Positions 17,504 through 27,369 of a stretch of 58,911 nucleotides of DNA are shown here, piece by piece. How positions within the stretch are numbered: the first letter of the stretch is position 1; each line of letters begins with the position of its first letter. The position numbers were made by a program, and so were the translations under genes. A model generated the notes under the pieces. That model worked only from the letters and a program-made list of their open reading frames with translations, was not told the DNA's origin and did no database searches. This DNA comes from Nitrospirota bacterium (lineage in GTDB: Bacteria; JACPQY01): assembly GCA_016190245.1 (NCBI GenBank), contig JACPQY010000016.1, positions 1 through 58,911 of the forward strand. Direction: 5' to 3'.

Positions 17504-18574
17504 TTACGGCGCCGAGTGGAGGAACGCATACCGGCCCGCTCCAAGGAGCGCCGTTTTGTCATTGAGGATAACGCAAACAGGAATGTCTGCAAGGAGCGAC
17601 GTCATCCGGCCCTTGGCGGTGAAGGCCCGCATGAAAAGAGGGCCGCTGAGCTTCTCGCGGATCCGGGGCGCGATGCCGCCGCCGACATAGACGCCGCCTG
17701 TCGCCATGACCTTGAGCGCCAAGTTGCCTGCCTCCGAGCCGTAGAGGCTCACGAAGAGATCCAATGTTTGGACGCACAGAGCCTCCCGCCCTTCGAGCGC
17801 GGCGCGGGTGATGACCGCCGCCGGATCGCCGCCGGCCAACTCGCTCCGCAGCCGGTCGGATTCCGCCCCGCGACCGGTCTCCCGAAGGAAGCGATAGATT
17901 TCGCACAGGCCGGGGCCAGACAGCACGATGTCCCAGCTCACGTGTTCGTGTGACCGGAGCAGGAACACGAGGAGTTCCGCCTGCACGGCGTCGGCCGGCG
18001 AGAAGCTCGCGTGTCCGCCCTCGGTCGCGAAGGGCCTGCGGACTGTCCCATCCCAGTACATCCCCGCTTCTCCAAGACCCGTTCCGGCGGAGATGATGGC
18101 TGCATTCCCTCGCGCCCCCGGTGCGCCGGGGTTCACCATGACGAGGTCCGTCTCGGCCAACTCTGTGATGCCGTACGCGTTGGCCTCCAGGTCGTTGATC
18201 AGGCCGGCCGACCGCAGATCCGCCACGACCGCGAGTTTGCGCGCATCCACCGTCCACGGAAGCTTCGTGACTTCGCAACGTCCGTCTCGCACGGGCCCAG
18301 CCACACCGAAAGCCGCGCCGTTGGGGGCGATCTTTCGCTCGGACAGGAAAAGGCGGACGATCTCCTCCAAGGCGGCGAAGTTGCGGCTGGGATAGACGGC
18401 CTGCTCCACGGCCCGAAGCCTCCCGTCCGCGACCTCGTACAGCGCCAGCCGCGTGTTGGTACCTCCCACGTCGCCGGCAAGAATCCGAATAGGTCGCCCA
18501 CCCGGCGAACCTGAACGACGTCGCAAGGGCCGCTTCGCTTGAGGGCGGGCCCTCGACCAGCGGCCAGCCCTCAC
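17504..18574 (-). CDS. glk: Glucokinase (ROK-independent Glk type)
   Basis: This enzyme phosphorylates glucose with ATP to glucose-6-phosphate. The GTG at 18574 overlaps the zwf stop as GTGA and has GGAGG eight bases upstream, which makes it a better start than the GTG at 18589. The protein is 356 residues with [18 protein letters not shown] (phosphate 1 motif) near residue 30, [13 protein letters not shown], and TKLPWTVDA in the middle. In front of the first strand is a 28-residue extension very rich in arginine, unusual for Glk. In the operon it takes glucose released by the GH63-like glucosidase and debranching enzyme into zwf. Confidence 0.9.
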   Translation of the reverse strand: MRAGRWSRARPQAKRPLRRRSGSPGGRPIRILAGDVGGTNTRLALYEVADGRLRAVEQAVYPSRNFAALEEIVRLFLSERKIAPNGAAFGVAGPVRDGRCEVTKLPWTVDARKLAVVADLRSAGLINDLEANAYGITELAETDLVMVNPGAPGARGNAAIISAGTGLGEAGMYWDGTVRRPFATEGGHASFSPADAVQAELLVFLLRSHEHVSWDIVLSGPGLCEIYRFLRETGRGAESDRLRSELAGGDPAAVITRAALEGREALCVQTLDLFVSLYGSEAGNLALKVMATGGVYVGGGIAPRIREKLSGPLFMRAFTAKGRMTSLLADIPVCVILNDKTALLGAGRYAFLHSAP

Positions 18575-20106
18575 TCGATCTGCCTCCACGCGCGCCCGTC
18601 CTTCCTCATCAGTTCATTCGCCTCTTTCGGTCCCCACGCCCCAGCCGGGTAGTTCGGGAAATTGCGAGGGGGCAACGCCTTCCAGACATCCAGCATGCTG
18701 GTGACCACACACCACCCCGCCTCTACCATGTCGCCGCGCTGGAAGAGCGTCGCATCGTTGATCATGCAATCGTAGAGCAGCGTCTCGTAGCCCGTGCTGG
18801 GGGTGGCGCCAAAGTAGTCCGAGTAGTCGAAGTGCATCTTGACGGAGCCCGTGCGCACCACAGGTCCCGGCACTTTCGCTTCGAAGCTGAGCGAGATGCC
18901 CTCGTCCGGCTGGATGTGCACGACCAGGAGGTTCGGCTGGAGGCGCTCCACCGGTGTGTTTCGGAACAAAATGAGAGGGGCGCGCTTGAACTGAACCGCG
19001 ATCTCGCTGCACCGCTTGGGCAGACGTTTGCCCGTGCGCAGATAGAACGGTACGTCGGCCCACCGCCAGTTGTCCACAAAAAGCTTGAGCGCCACGAAGG
19101 TCTCCGTCGTGGAGCTCGGCGACACGAGAGGTTCGGCGCGGTAGGCCGGAACGGCCTCGTTACCGATCGTCCCCTCCCCGTATTGACCGCGAACAGTGTG
19201 CGTCAGGATGTCTTCCGGGGCCAGCGGACGCGTGGCGTGAAGGACTTTCACCTTCTCGTCGCGCACGGCGTCCGCCTCAAACGAAATCGGAGGCTCCATG
19301 GCGGTCAGGGCGAGGAGTTGGAAAAGGTGATTGGGCACCATGTCGCGCAGAGCACCCGCCTCTTCATAGTAGCTCCCGCGTTGCTCAACGCCCAGGCACT
19401 CGGCCACCGTGATCTCGACGTGGTCAACATAGCGCCGGTTCCAGACCGGTTCGAAGATGCCGTTGGCGAACCGAAACACAAGGAGGTTCTGGACCGTTTC
19501 CTTGCCGAGGTAGTGATCGATGCGGAAGACCTGGCTTTCATCCACAACGGACGTAAGGTCGCGGTTCAGCGCCCGGGCCGACTCCAGATCGCGCCCGAAC
19601 GGCTTCTCGATGATGATCCGGCGCCACCGATCCTCAGTCTCTTGCACAAGCCCCGCGGCGCCAAGCTCGCGCGCGATCTCGGTGAAAAAGCTCGGTGGGG
19701 TGGCCAGGTAGAAGAGGTAGTTGCCCCGGGTGCCGTGCTCCCGGTCGCCTTTCTCGAGAGCGGCCTTCAGCCGAAGGTAGGTCTGTGGATCCTTGAAGTC
19801 ACCTGCCACATAGGACAACCGCTCTTCAAACCAGCGCCACGCATCGGGGTGAACGGCACCGGTTGCGTGCTTGCGGATGTCCTCCGCCATCCTGCGCCGG
19901 TATTCATCCGTCGTGAGCGGCTCGCGCGAGACGGCGACCGCCGCGAAGGAAGGGGAGAGAAGCTGCCCCTGGGCAAGATTGAGCAACGCCGGCACCAATT
20001 TCCGCTTGGTCAGATCGCCCGCGCCACCGAAGATGACCACGGCGCAGGCGTCGGCGCGGCGCGCCCGCTGCTCGCTGTCCCCGTTGTCCGTGAGAAGGGC
20101 CTCCAT
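18571..20106 (-). CDS. zwf: Glucose-6-phosphate 1-dehydrogenase
   Basis: This enzyme catalyses the first step of the oxidative pentose phosphate pathway, making NAD(P)H and 6-phosphogluconolactone. The product is 511 residues, typical for the family. The N-terminal nucleotide fold reads [17 protein letters not shown] near residue 25, and the active-site signature [15 protein letters not shown] is near residue 195. The start ATG follows GGAGGTTGAGGGATC. It lies 6 bp downstream of gnd and overlaps glk. Confidence 0.96.
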   Translation of the reverse strand: MEALLTDNGDSEQRARRADACAVVIFGGAGDLTKRKLVPALLNLAQGQLLSPSFAAVAVSREPLTTDEYRRRMAEDIRKHATGAVHPDAWRWFEERLSYVAGDFKDPQTYLRLKAALEKGDREHGTRGNYLFYLATPPSFFTEIARELGAAGLVQETEDRWRRIIIEKPFGRDLESARALNRDLTSVVDESQVFRIDHYLGKETVQNLLVFRFANGIFEPVWNRRYVDHVEITVAECLGVEQRGSYYEEAGALRDMVPNHLFQLLALTAMEPPISFEADAVRDEKVKVLHATRPLAPEDILTHTVRGQYGEGTIGNEAVPAYRAEPLVSPSSTTETFVALKLFVDNWRWADVPFYLRTGKRLPKRCSEIAVQFKRAPLILFRNTPVERLQPNLLVVHIQPDEGISLSFEAKVPGPVVRTGSVKMHFDYSDYFGATPSTGYETLLYDCMINDATLFQRGDMVEAGWCVVTSMLDVWKALPPRNFPNYPAGAWGPKEANELMRKDGRAWRQIE

Positions 20107-20112
20107 GATCCC

Positions 20113-21096
<984 letters not shown>

Positions 21097-21126
21097 GCCC
21101 ACGCTCCTTTCGTTGCCGCTCCGAGC

Positions 21127-22884
21127 CTACGCGAGCGCCGCGCGGACGGCCTCGCTCAGGCGCCTGAGCCCCGTTTGAACATCCTTCCCGAGATGAACGC
21201 GCAGGACGCGCCGTCCGCGCTCGGCCAGGACGGTCAAGTCGCCTCGCGCCTGAGCCGCCTTGACAGCGCCAAAGGTGTACGGCTCACCGGGGACCGGTAA
21301 GTCGACCGCGTCGTCGCAGGTCACCTGGAGAAACACCCCCGTGTTCGGTCCGCCTTTGTAGGCCTGTCCCGTGGAGTGCAGGAAGCGAGGACCGAATCCA
21401 ACACACGTGGCCACTCGCCACCTGTCGCGTACCGCGTGACGGATGTTCTGGAGGGCGCCGAAGTGATCGTCCTTCATTTCAACATAGGCGAGGAGCGCGA
21501 AGTAGTCCCGTGGTCTCAGTCGGTCTAGGTGGGCGCGGATCCATCCTTCGAAAGTGTTCCGGACGTCCACGGCTGAACGAATCGCGGTCGCGTTGGCCTC
21601 GTCTGCATAGAGGCGGGTTCCATCCTCCTCGATGAGAGGCGTCTCGGACGGAAGCCGTCCGCTCTTCGCGGACTCGGCCATGAGGGCGAGTGTGGCGACT
21701 TTGCTCGCCTCCACGTCCGGCTGGTCGAAGGGGTTGATCCCTATGATCGAGCCGGCCACGGCCGTGGCCAACTCCCACCGGAAGAACTCCCGACCTAGAT
21801 CGTAGGTGTCCGCGATACCGATGCGGACCACGGCGTGCCCTGCCCTCTCAAGGGCCTCCACCGCGCGGTCCTGGGCCGGATCGGGCGCCTGCTCCAATCG
21901 CAGATAGGCGAGGAGCCGGTCGTCACCGTATGCCTCCGGAGGCCCGAGACCTTCGAGATCGACCGGAATGAGCCCTTTGCCGACCTTCCCCGTCGATTCA
22001 GCGAGGAGTTGCTCGAGCCACGCCCCCAAGCCCGCTACACCCGGCGAGGCCACGAGTGTCACCTTGTCTCTCCCCTGCAGCGCGCCCGCCCCGAGAACCG
22101 CCCCCAACAGGACGCCTGGGTTGTCCACAGGAAGGACGTCCGCCGAGCAGAGACGGACCATGTCCGCGGTCCGCTCCAGGAGTCGCCTTACGTTCAACCC
22201 CATGACGGCCGCAGGGACTATCCCAAAATCCGAGAGCGCAGAAAAACGTCCCCCGATGCTCGGGATGCCGTGGAATACGCGCCGGAAGCGGCTCTGCTCC
22301 GCCACTTTCTGCATCCTGGAGCCGGGGTCGGTGATGGCGATGAAGCGATGGCCGGCACGCTCGGCGCCCACTACCTGCTTCGCCCGCTCGAAGAAATACT
22401 GCTCAAAGATGTTGGGCTCGAGCGTGCTGCCGGACTTGCTCGATACGATGAACAACGTCCTCGAAAGATCCACCACCCGCTCCAGCGCGAGGACCTGGGC
22501 CGGGTCCGTGGAATCGAGGACGTGCAGCTCCGGATGGCCCGCGATCCGCCCGAATGTTCTCTTCAGCACTTCGGGGCACAGGCTCGACCCCCCCATGCCG
22601 AGCAGCACGACGTGGCCGAAGCCCTCGCCCCCCAGCTCTCCGGCGAACCGGGTCAACTCGTCCACGCGCTGAAGCTGATCGTGAACGATTCCGAGCCAGC
22701 CCAGCCATTCCGATTCATCGCGGCCCGTCCAGAGCGTGGCGTCACGTTCCCACAAACGTTTGAGCTTGCCCTCCGCAGCCCATGCGTCCACGGCCGCGCT
22801 CACGACATTCCCCAAGCTGCCGGGCAAAACCACCTCCTGGCGAGCATGCCTCAGGGTGCGGACCCACCCGCGGTTGGCGGCCAT
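21127..22884 (-). CDS. pgi: Glucose-6-phosphate isomerase, Tal-Pgi-related
   Basis: This enzyme interconverts glucose-6-phosphate and fructose-6-phosphate. The ATG at 22884 begins 4 bp after the rpiB stop and gives 585 residues. The SIS-fold signatures are clear: GHVVLLGMGGSSLCPEVLKR near residue 115, FIVSSKSGSTLEPN near residue 165, and GGRFSALSDFGIVPAAVMG near residue 230. The pattern resembles the isomerase half of bifunctional transaldolase/glucose-6-phosphate isomerases, yet no transaldolase domain is attached and none is found elsewhere in the operon. An upstream in-frame start at 22944 would overlap rpiB and looks non-native. Confidence 0.88.
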   Translation of the reverse strand: MAANRGWVRTLRHARQEVVLPGSLGNVVSAAVDAWAAEGKLKRLWERDATLWTGRDESEWLGWLGIVHDQLQRVDELTRFAGELGGEGFGHVVLLGMGGSSLCPEVLKRTFGRIAGHPELHVLDSTDPAQVLALERVVDLSRTLFIVSSKSGSTLEPNIFEQYFFERAKQVVGAERAGHRFIAITDPGSRMQKVAEQSRFRRVFHGIPSIGGRFSALSDFGIVPAAVMGLNVRRLLERTADMVRLCSADVLPVDNPGVLLGAVLGAGALQGRDKVTLVASPGVAGLGAWLEQLLAESTGKVGKGLIPVDLEGLGPPEAYGDDRLLAYLRLEQAPDPAQDRAVEALERAGHAVVRIGIADTYDLGREFFRWELATAVAGSIIGINPFDQPDVEASKVATLALMAESAKSGRLPSETPLIEEDGTRLYADEANATAIRSAVDVRNTFEGWIRAHLDRLRPRDYFALLAYVEMKDDHFGALQNIRHAVRDRWRVATCVGFGPRFLHSTGQAYKGGPNTGVFLQVTCDDAVDLPVPGEPYTFGAVKAAQARGDLTVLAERGRRVLRVHLGKDVQTGLRRLSEAVRAALA

Positions 22885-22888
22885 CGTC

Positions 22889-23353
22889 CTATCCCGTGTG
22901 GCGGTTCGCGTAGCGCTTTTCCAACGCTTTGACCTTCTCGACACGGCGCCGATGCCGTTCCTCGCCGCCGAACGATGCCGCGAGGAACGCCTTCACGAGT
23001 TCGAGCGCCGTGGCCGTTCCGATCACGCGCCCCCCCATCACAAGCACGTTCATGTCATCGTGCTCCACGCCCTGGTGAGCCGAGTAGACATCATGGCAAA
23101 GACCCGCGCGGACGCCCGGGATCTTGTTGGCGGCCACGCTCGCGCCCACCCCGCTTCCGCACACCAGGATGCCGCGCTCCGCTTCGCCACGCATAAGAGC
23201 GCCGCCCACCTTCTCTGCAAAATCGGGATAGTCGGTCGGTTCGGTGCCGTGCGCCCCCACGTCCACCACCGCGTGACCCAGGCTGCGAACGAACCCCAAG
23301 ACTTCCTGCTTGAGTGGGAAGCCCGCGTGGTCCGATCCTACCGCAACGCGCAC
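22889..23353 (-). CDS. rpiB: Ribose-5-phosphate isomerase B
   Basis: This enzyme interconverts ribulose-5-phosphate and ribose-5-phosphate. The product is 154 residues from a GTG start. RpiB motifs are present: [14 protein letters not shown] at the N-terminus, [16 protein letters not shown], and [28 protein letters not shown] with the active-site cysteine, then [12 protein letters not shown]. It lies between tkt (9 bp) and pgi (4 bp) in the operon. Confidence 0.95.
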   Translation of the reverse strand: MRVAVGSDHAGFPLKQEVLGFVRSLGHAVVDVGAHGTEPTDYPDFAEKVGGALMRGEAERGILVCGSGVGASVAANKIPGVRAGLCHDVYSAHQGVEHDDMNVLVMGGRVIGTATALELVKAFLAASFGGEERHRRRVEKVKALEKRYANRHTG

Positions 23354-23362
23354 GCCGTGATC

Positions 23363-25426
23363 CTACCCGGCCGAGCGGACTTGGTCGAGCGCCGCCGCCA
23401 CCACGCGATCCGCCGTGAAGCCGAACTTCTTCTGGAGTTCCTTGAGGGGTGCCGAGGCACCGAAGGTACTCATGCCCAGAATCGTCCCGGTCAGCCCCGC
23501 GTATCTTTCCCAGCCGAACGTTGCGGCCTGCTCGACGGCAACGCGGGCCTTCACGGCCGAGGGGAGCACGCTCTCACGATACCCCGCATCCTGCCGCTCG
23601 AACATTTCCCATGACGGCATGCTCACCACCCGCGCCTTCACGCCTCTGGCCGAGAGGATCTCGAACGCCTTCACGCACAAGTCCACCTCGCTTCCGCTTG
23701 CGAGGAGGAGGACTTCCGGTTCTCCTCCTTCAGCATCCACCAGGACGTACGCTCCCCGCCTCACGCCCGCGGCCGATGCGTATCGCGAGCGATCCAGCGT
23801 GGGGACGGCCTGCCGGCTCAGAACGAGCGCGGCGGGCTCGTGTTGCAACTCCATGACAATTTTCCAGGCCTCGACAATCTCGTTCGCGTCCGCCGGCCGG
23901 AGGGTTACCAGCCCGGGGATCGCGCGCAGCGAAGCGAGCTGCTCGATCGGCTGGTGGGTCGGGCCATCCTCGCCCACGCCGATCGAGTCATGCGTGAAGA
24001 TGTAGATGACCGGAATTTCCATGAGGGCGCTGAGCCTGATCGCGGGCCGTGAATAGTCGCTGAAGATCAGAAACCCCGACCCAAAGGGCCGCACCTTGCT
24101 GAGGGAGAGCCCGTTGAGAATTGCCCCCATCGCATGCTCACGGATCCCGAAATGGAGATTGCGGCCCGCACGGTCCGCGGCCGCAAAGTCGCCCGCGCCT
24201 TCGAACGTGAGGCGGGTCTTCGTGGACGGGGCCAGATCCGCCGAACCACCCATGAGCCACGCCGTGCCGCGTGCCAGCGCGTTCAGCACTTTCCCCGAGG
24301 CATCGCGCCCCGCCAAGCCTTTCGGGTCCGGCGGGAAGCTCGGGAGATTCCGGTCCCAGTCGGCGGGCAGATCCCGGCGCTGCATGCGAAGAAGCTCATC
24401 TCCCAATTCAGGGTGCGCGCCCCGGTAGGACTCGTAGCGAGCGAACCACTCATCGCGCAGGCCCTTCCCGCGACGCCCGACACCCTGGGCGAAGTGCTCG
24501 ACAACTTCCGCCGGCACACGAAACTGCACCCCCTCCGGCCAGCCATAGGAGCGCTTGGCCAGTCGGATCTCGGCCTCCCCCAGCGGCTCACCGTGCGCCG
24601 CGCTCGTGTCCTGCCTGTTTGGGGCCCCATACGCAATGTGACTGTCCACGATGATGAGCGTCGGCCGGTCGCGCGTCGCCTCGAACGTCCGCAGGGCGCG
24701 ATCGAGCATCTCCAGATCATTGGCATCGCCCACGCGTGTCACGTTCCAGCCGTATGACATGAACCGTGTGGCCACGTCTTCGCTGAACGCCCACTCGGTG
24801 TGACCCTCGATGGTGATCTTGTTGTTGTCGTAGATCCAGCAGAGGTTGGAAAGGCGCAGGTGGCCGGCGAGAGACGCGGCCTCCGCGGAGACGCCCTCCA
24901 TCATGTCGCCGTCCCCGCACAGCGCGAACACGCGGTAGTTGAACATCTCGAAACCGGGGCGGTTGAAGTGGGCCGCCATCCACTGTCCCGCGATGGCCAT
25001 GCCGACGCTCGTGGCCACACCCTGGCCGAGCGGCCCCGTCGTCGTTTCGACTCCGGATGTCCAGCGATACTCCGGATGGCCGGGACACTTGCTGTCCAAC
25101 TGCCGGAACCGCCGGATGTCGTCCAGAGACACTGAGGGAGCACCAAGGTTCTCGTACTTCGCGTTGACGGCCTTCACTCCGGTGAGGTGGAGGAGAGAAT
25201 AGAGCAGCATCGAGGCGTGGCCGATCGAGAGGACAAACCGATCGCGGTTGGGCCAGATCGGGTCCCCCGGATCGAACCGCAGGAAGCGCTGCCAGAGGCA
25301 GTAGACGACCGGTGCCATCGCCATCGCGGTGCCGGGATGGCCGGAATTGGCCTGCTGAACCGCGTCCATCGAGAGCGTGCGGATCGTGTTGATGGAGAGC
25401 TGCTCAAGCGACTTGCCGTCGGCCAC
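23363..25426 (-). CDS. tkt: Transketolase
   Basis: This thiamine-diphosphate enzyme transfers two-carbon units between pentose, tetrose and hexose phosphates. The GTG at 25426 has GGAAGGAG six bases upstream, which decides the start over a further upstream ATG at 25474, and gives 687 residues. The N-terminal GHPGTAMAMAPVVY, the ThDP motif GDGDMMEGVSAEAASLAG...NNK near residue 155, and THDSIGVGEDGPTHQPIEQL near residue 455 are all diagnostic. The gene overlaps the 3' end of the debranching gene by 23 bp. Confidence 0.96.
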   Translation of the reverse strand: MADGKSLEQLSINTIRTLSMDAVQQANSGHPGTAMAMAPVVYCLWQRFLRFDPGDPIWPNRDRFVLSIGHASMLLYSLLHLTGVKAVNAKYENLGAPSVSLDDIRRFRQLDSKCPGHPEYRWTSGVETTTGPLGQGVATSVGMAIAGQWMAAHFNRPGFEMFNYRVFALCGDGDMMEGVSAEAASLAGHLRLSNLCWIYDNNKITIEGHTEWAFSEDVATRFMSYGWNVTRVGDANDLEMLDRALRTFEATRDRPTLIIVDSHIAYGAPNRQDTSAAHGEPLGEAEIRLAKRSYGWPEGVQFRVPAEVVEHFAQGVGRRGKGLRDEWFARYESYRGAHPELGDELLRMQRRDLPADWDRNLPSFPPDPKGLAGRDASGKVLNALARGTAWLMGGSADLAPSTKTRLTFEGAGDFAAADRAGRNLHFGIREHAMGAILNGLSLSKVRPFGSGFLIFSDYSRPAIRLSALMEIPVIYIFTHDSIGVGEDGPTHQPIEQLASLRAIPGLVTLRPADANEIVEAWKIVMELQHEPAALVLSRQAVPTLDRSRYASAAGVRRGAYVLVDAEGGEPEVLLLASGSEVDLCVKAFEILSARGVKARVVSMPSWEMFERQDAGYRESVLPSAVKARVAVEQAATFGWERYAGLTGTILGMSTFGASAPLKELQKKFGFTADRVVAAALDQVRSAG

Positions 25427-27368
25427 GTATTCTCCTTCCGGACGGGGTTGAGCGGGCGGCCGCGAGAACCTCAAGGTCGAGCCTTAGCGCTTCGGCCACG
25501 GACCAAGCCTGAAACGGACACCCCCGTGGGGTGTGGGGTGGGTCTCCGTCGGCAATTTCGGAGATGTGACCGAGGCCGCCCTCATTCAGATGATCGAGCA
25601 GCGGTCTTAGGAACCGCCGCCGGGCCTCGGCTTTCGCCCGCACGGTTTCGCCATTGACACGAACCCACGCCTCCACGAATGGTCCGGCCAGCCACGGCCA
25701 GGCCGTACCCTGATGGTAGGCGGAATCGCGCTCGGCGGCGCCTCCCTCATAGCGGCCGACGTAGTGCGGCTCGCCAGGCGCCAGGGAACGAAGGCCCAGG
25801 CGCGTCCATAGGCGTTCTTTGACGGCGTTCACCAACCGGCGGGCACGCGCCGGATCGAGAAGCATGAGAGGCAACCCGCCCACGGCGAGAATCTGATTCG
25901 GCCGGAATGACGCGTCCACCTTGCCTTCAATGTGATTCACGTCCACCACATCATACAGATACCCCCCCGACTCGTTCCAGTATTTCTCACGGAAGGCCGT
26001 GCACCCGCGCTCGAAGGCGGGCCGCCACTCCGGATCGTCGGCCGTCGCGAGATAGAGAGCGTTGAGCCAGAGCGCCTGGACCTCCACCGGCTTGCCGATC
26101 CTCGGCGTGACCGCCTGACCGCCCGCGCGGGCATCCATCCACGTGAGCGGCACGCCCGGCTCGCCGCAGGCCAAAAGGCCATCAGGGCTCATGCGGATCC
26201 CGTGGAGCGTTCCACGCGCGCACGCGTCGAGAACCGCCCGGCCGGCCCGGAACAGACGGGAGCGGTCACCATCCGAAATCAGACGGGTCTCCCGCTCCGC
26301 GGCACGCAGGAACTGGTGGATCGCGATGATAAACCACAGGGCGGCATCCACGCTGATGTGCTCGGGCTGTCCACCCTCATCCGCGGTTCCGGGGAATAGG
26401 CCGTCCCGGGCCTTCTCGGAGCCCTCGAGCAGGATCGAGCGGGCTTCTTCGAGGCACCCCGTGGCAAGGCACAGCCCCCGAAAGGCGATGAACGTCTCCC
26501 GCCCCCACGCGGAGAACCAAGGATAGCCGGCCACAACACTCCAGCCCGAGGTAGCCCGCACGAGATACGCCTCTGCGGCCCGTCTAAGGGGACCGCCGAG
26601 CCGGCGTCTGCGCTCCCTCTCGGCCGCCTTGATTCGAGCGACCCATTCGCCCGCATCCGGTCCCGAGCCCGGCACCACCCCCTCAGGGTGAAGAACAAGG
26701 AACGCTTCCCCATCCTCGAGCGGCCAGCGGAAGATGCCGGGAGAAGCGAGATCTTCGACGTAGTCGAGGCCGCGCGCCTGCTCCCCTGCGTAGAGAAAGT
26801 TCCGGTACCACCGTGGATCATGCTTGTACGCGCCGTTCGTGAGAGCGATCACTCCGGGCACGCCGGTGTAGGGGCGCCAGGAGATACTGTCCACGCCTGC
26901 CTGCGGCGTGAAGTCGAAATCCGCATTCTCGCGGTGAAGGTGATGGATGTCGCGCCCCGAGAGGAGCGGGCGAACCGCCAGCGTGAGCCCGCGCGTGCGG
27001 GCGCGCAGACGCCACGTGAGGATGACAACTCTGAGACCGCGCGGGACGCACACCTCATGCTCGATCCGTGCCGATTTCTCCAAGCGGAACACCCAACATG
27101 GCCAGGGGTCGGAGGCGAACCTTTCGAGCCGCTCGCCGGCGTCCGGGGGCACCGTGCCCGGCGCGTATCGGTGGGCGGAGAGCACGCGCGTGCCGAAGGG
27201 TCCCTCGATCCAGACCTCGAGCCCGCTCACAAGATTCATGCGGCCGCCCGGCGGCCGCGTGGCTACCGTGAGGAGGCTGTGGTAGCGGCGGGTCCGGATC
27301 CCCGAGCGCGTTCCCATGGCGAACCCGCCCCACCCATCCGCCTCCAGCCATTCCTGTTCGTGCTCCAC
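25404..27368 (-). CDS. Glycogen-debranching enzyme (amylo-alpha-1,6-glucosidase domain)
   Basis: The protein should hydrolyse alpha-1,6 branch points in glycogen-like glucans and release glucose. The GTG at 27368 begins one base after the stop of the upstream gene, giving 654 residues. The N-terminal domain (EWLEADGWGGFAMGT, then RYHSLLT) is the usual bacterial GDE N-terminal beta-domain. The C-terminal (alpha/alpha)6 part contains GYPWFSAWGRETFIAFRG, with the conserved WGRD-type motif as WGRE, and YHQGTAWPWLAGPFVEAW. The WGRD motif normally carries an aspartate, so the glutamate is a mild deviation. It is the third gene of the operon. Confidence 0.9.
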   Translation of the reverse strand: MEHEQEWLEADGWGGFAMGTRSGIRTRRYHSLLTVATRPPGGRMNLVSGLEVWIEGPFGTRVLSAHRYAPGTVPPDAGERLERFASDPWPCWVFRLEKSARIEHEVCVPRGLRVVILTWRLRARTRGLTLAVRPLLSGRDIHHLHRENADFDFTPQAGVDSISWRPYTGVPGVIALTNGAYKHDPRWYRNFLYAGEQARGLDYVEDLASPGIFRWPLEDGEAFLVLHPEGVVPGSGPDAGEWVARIKAAERERRRRLGGPLRRAAEAYLVRATSGWSVVAGYPWFSAWGRETFIAFRGLCLATGCLEEARSILLEGSEKARDGLFPGTADEGGQPEHISVDAALWFIIAIHQFLRAAERETRLISDGDRSRLFRAGRAVLDACARGTLHGIRMSPDGLLACGEPGVPLTWMDARAGGQAVTPRIGKPVEVQALWLNALYLATADDPEWRPAFERGCTAFREKYWNESGGYLYDVVDVNHIEGKVDASFRPNQILAVGGLPLMLLDPARARRLVNAVKERLWTRLGLRSLAPGEPHYVGRYEGGAAERDSAYHQGTAWPWLAGPFVEAWVRVNGETVRAKAEARRRFLRPLLDHLNEGGLGHISEIADGDPPHTPRGCPFQAWSVAEALRLDLEVLAAARSTPSGRRIRGRRQVA

Positions 27369-27369
27369 G

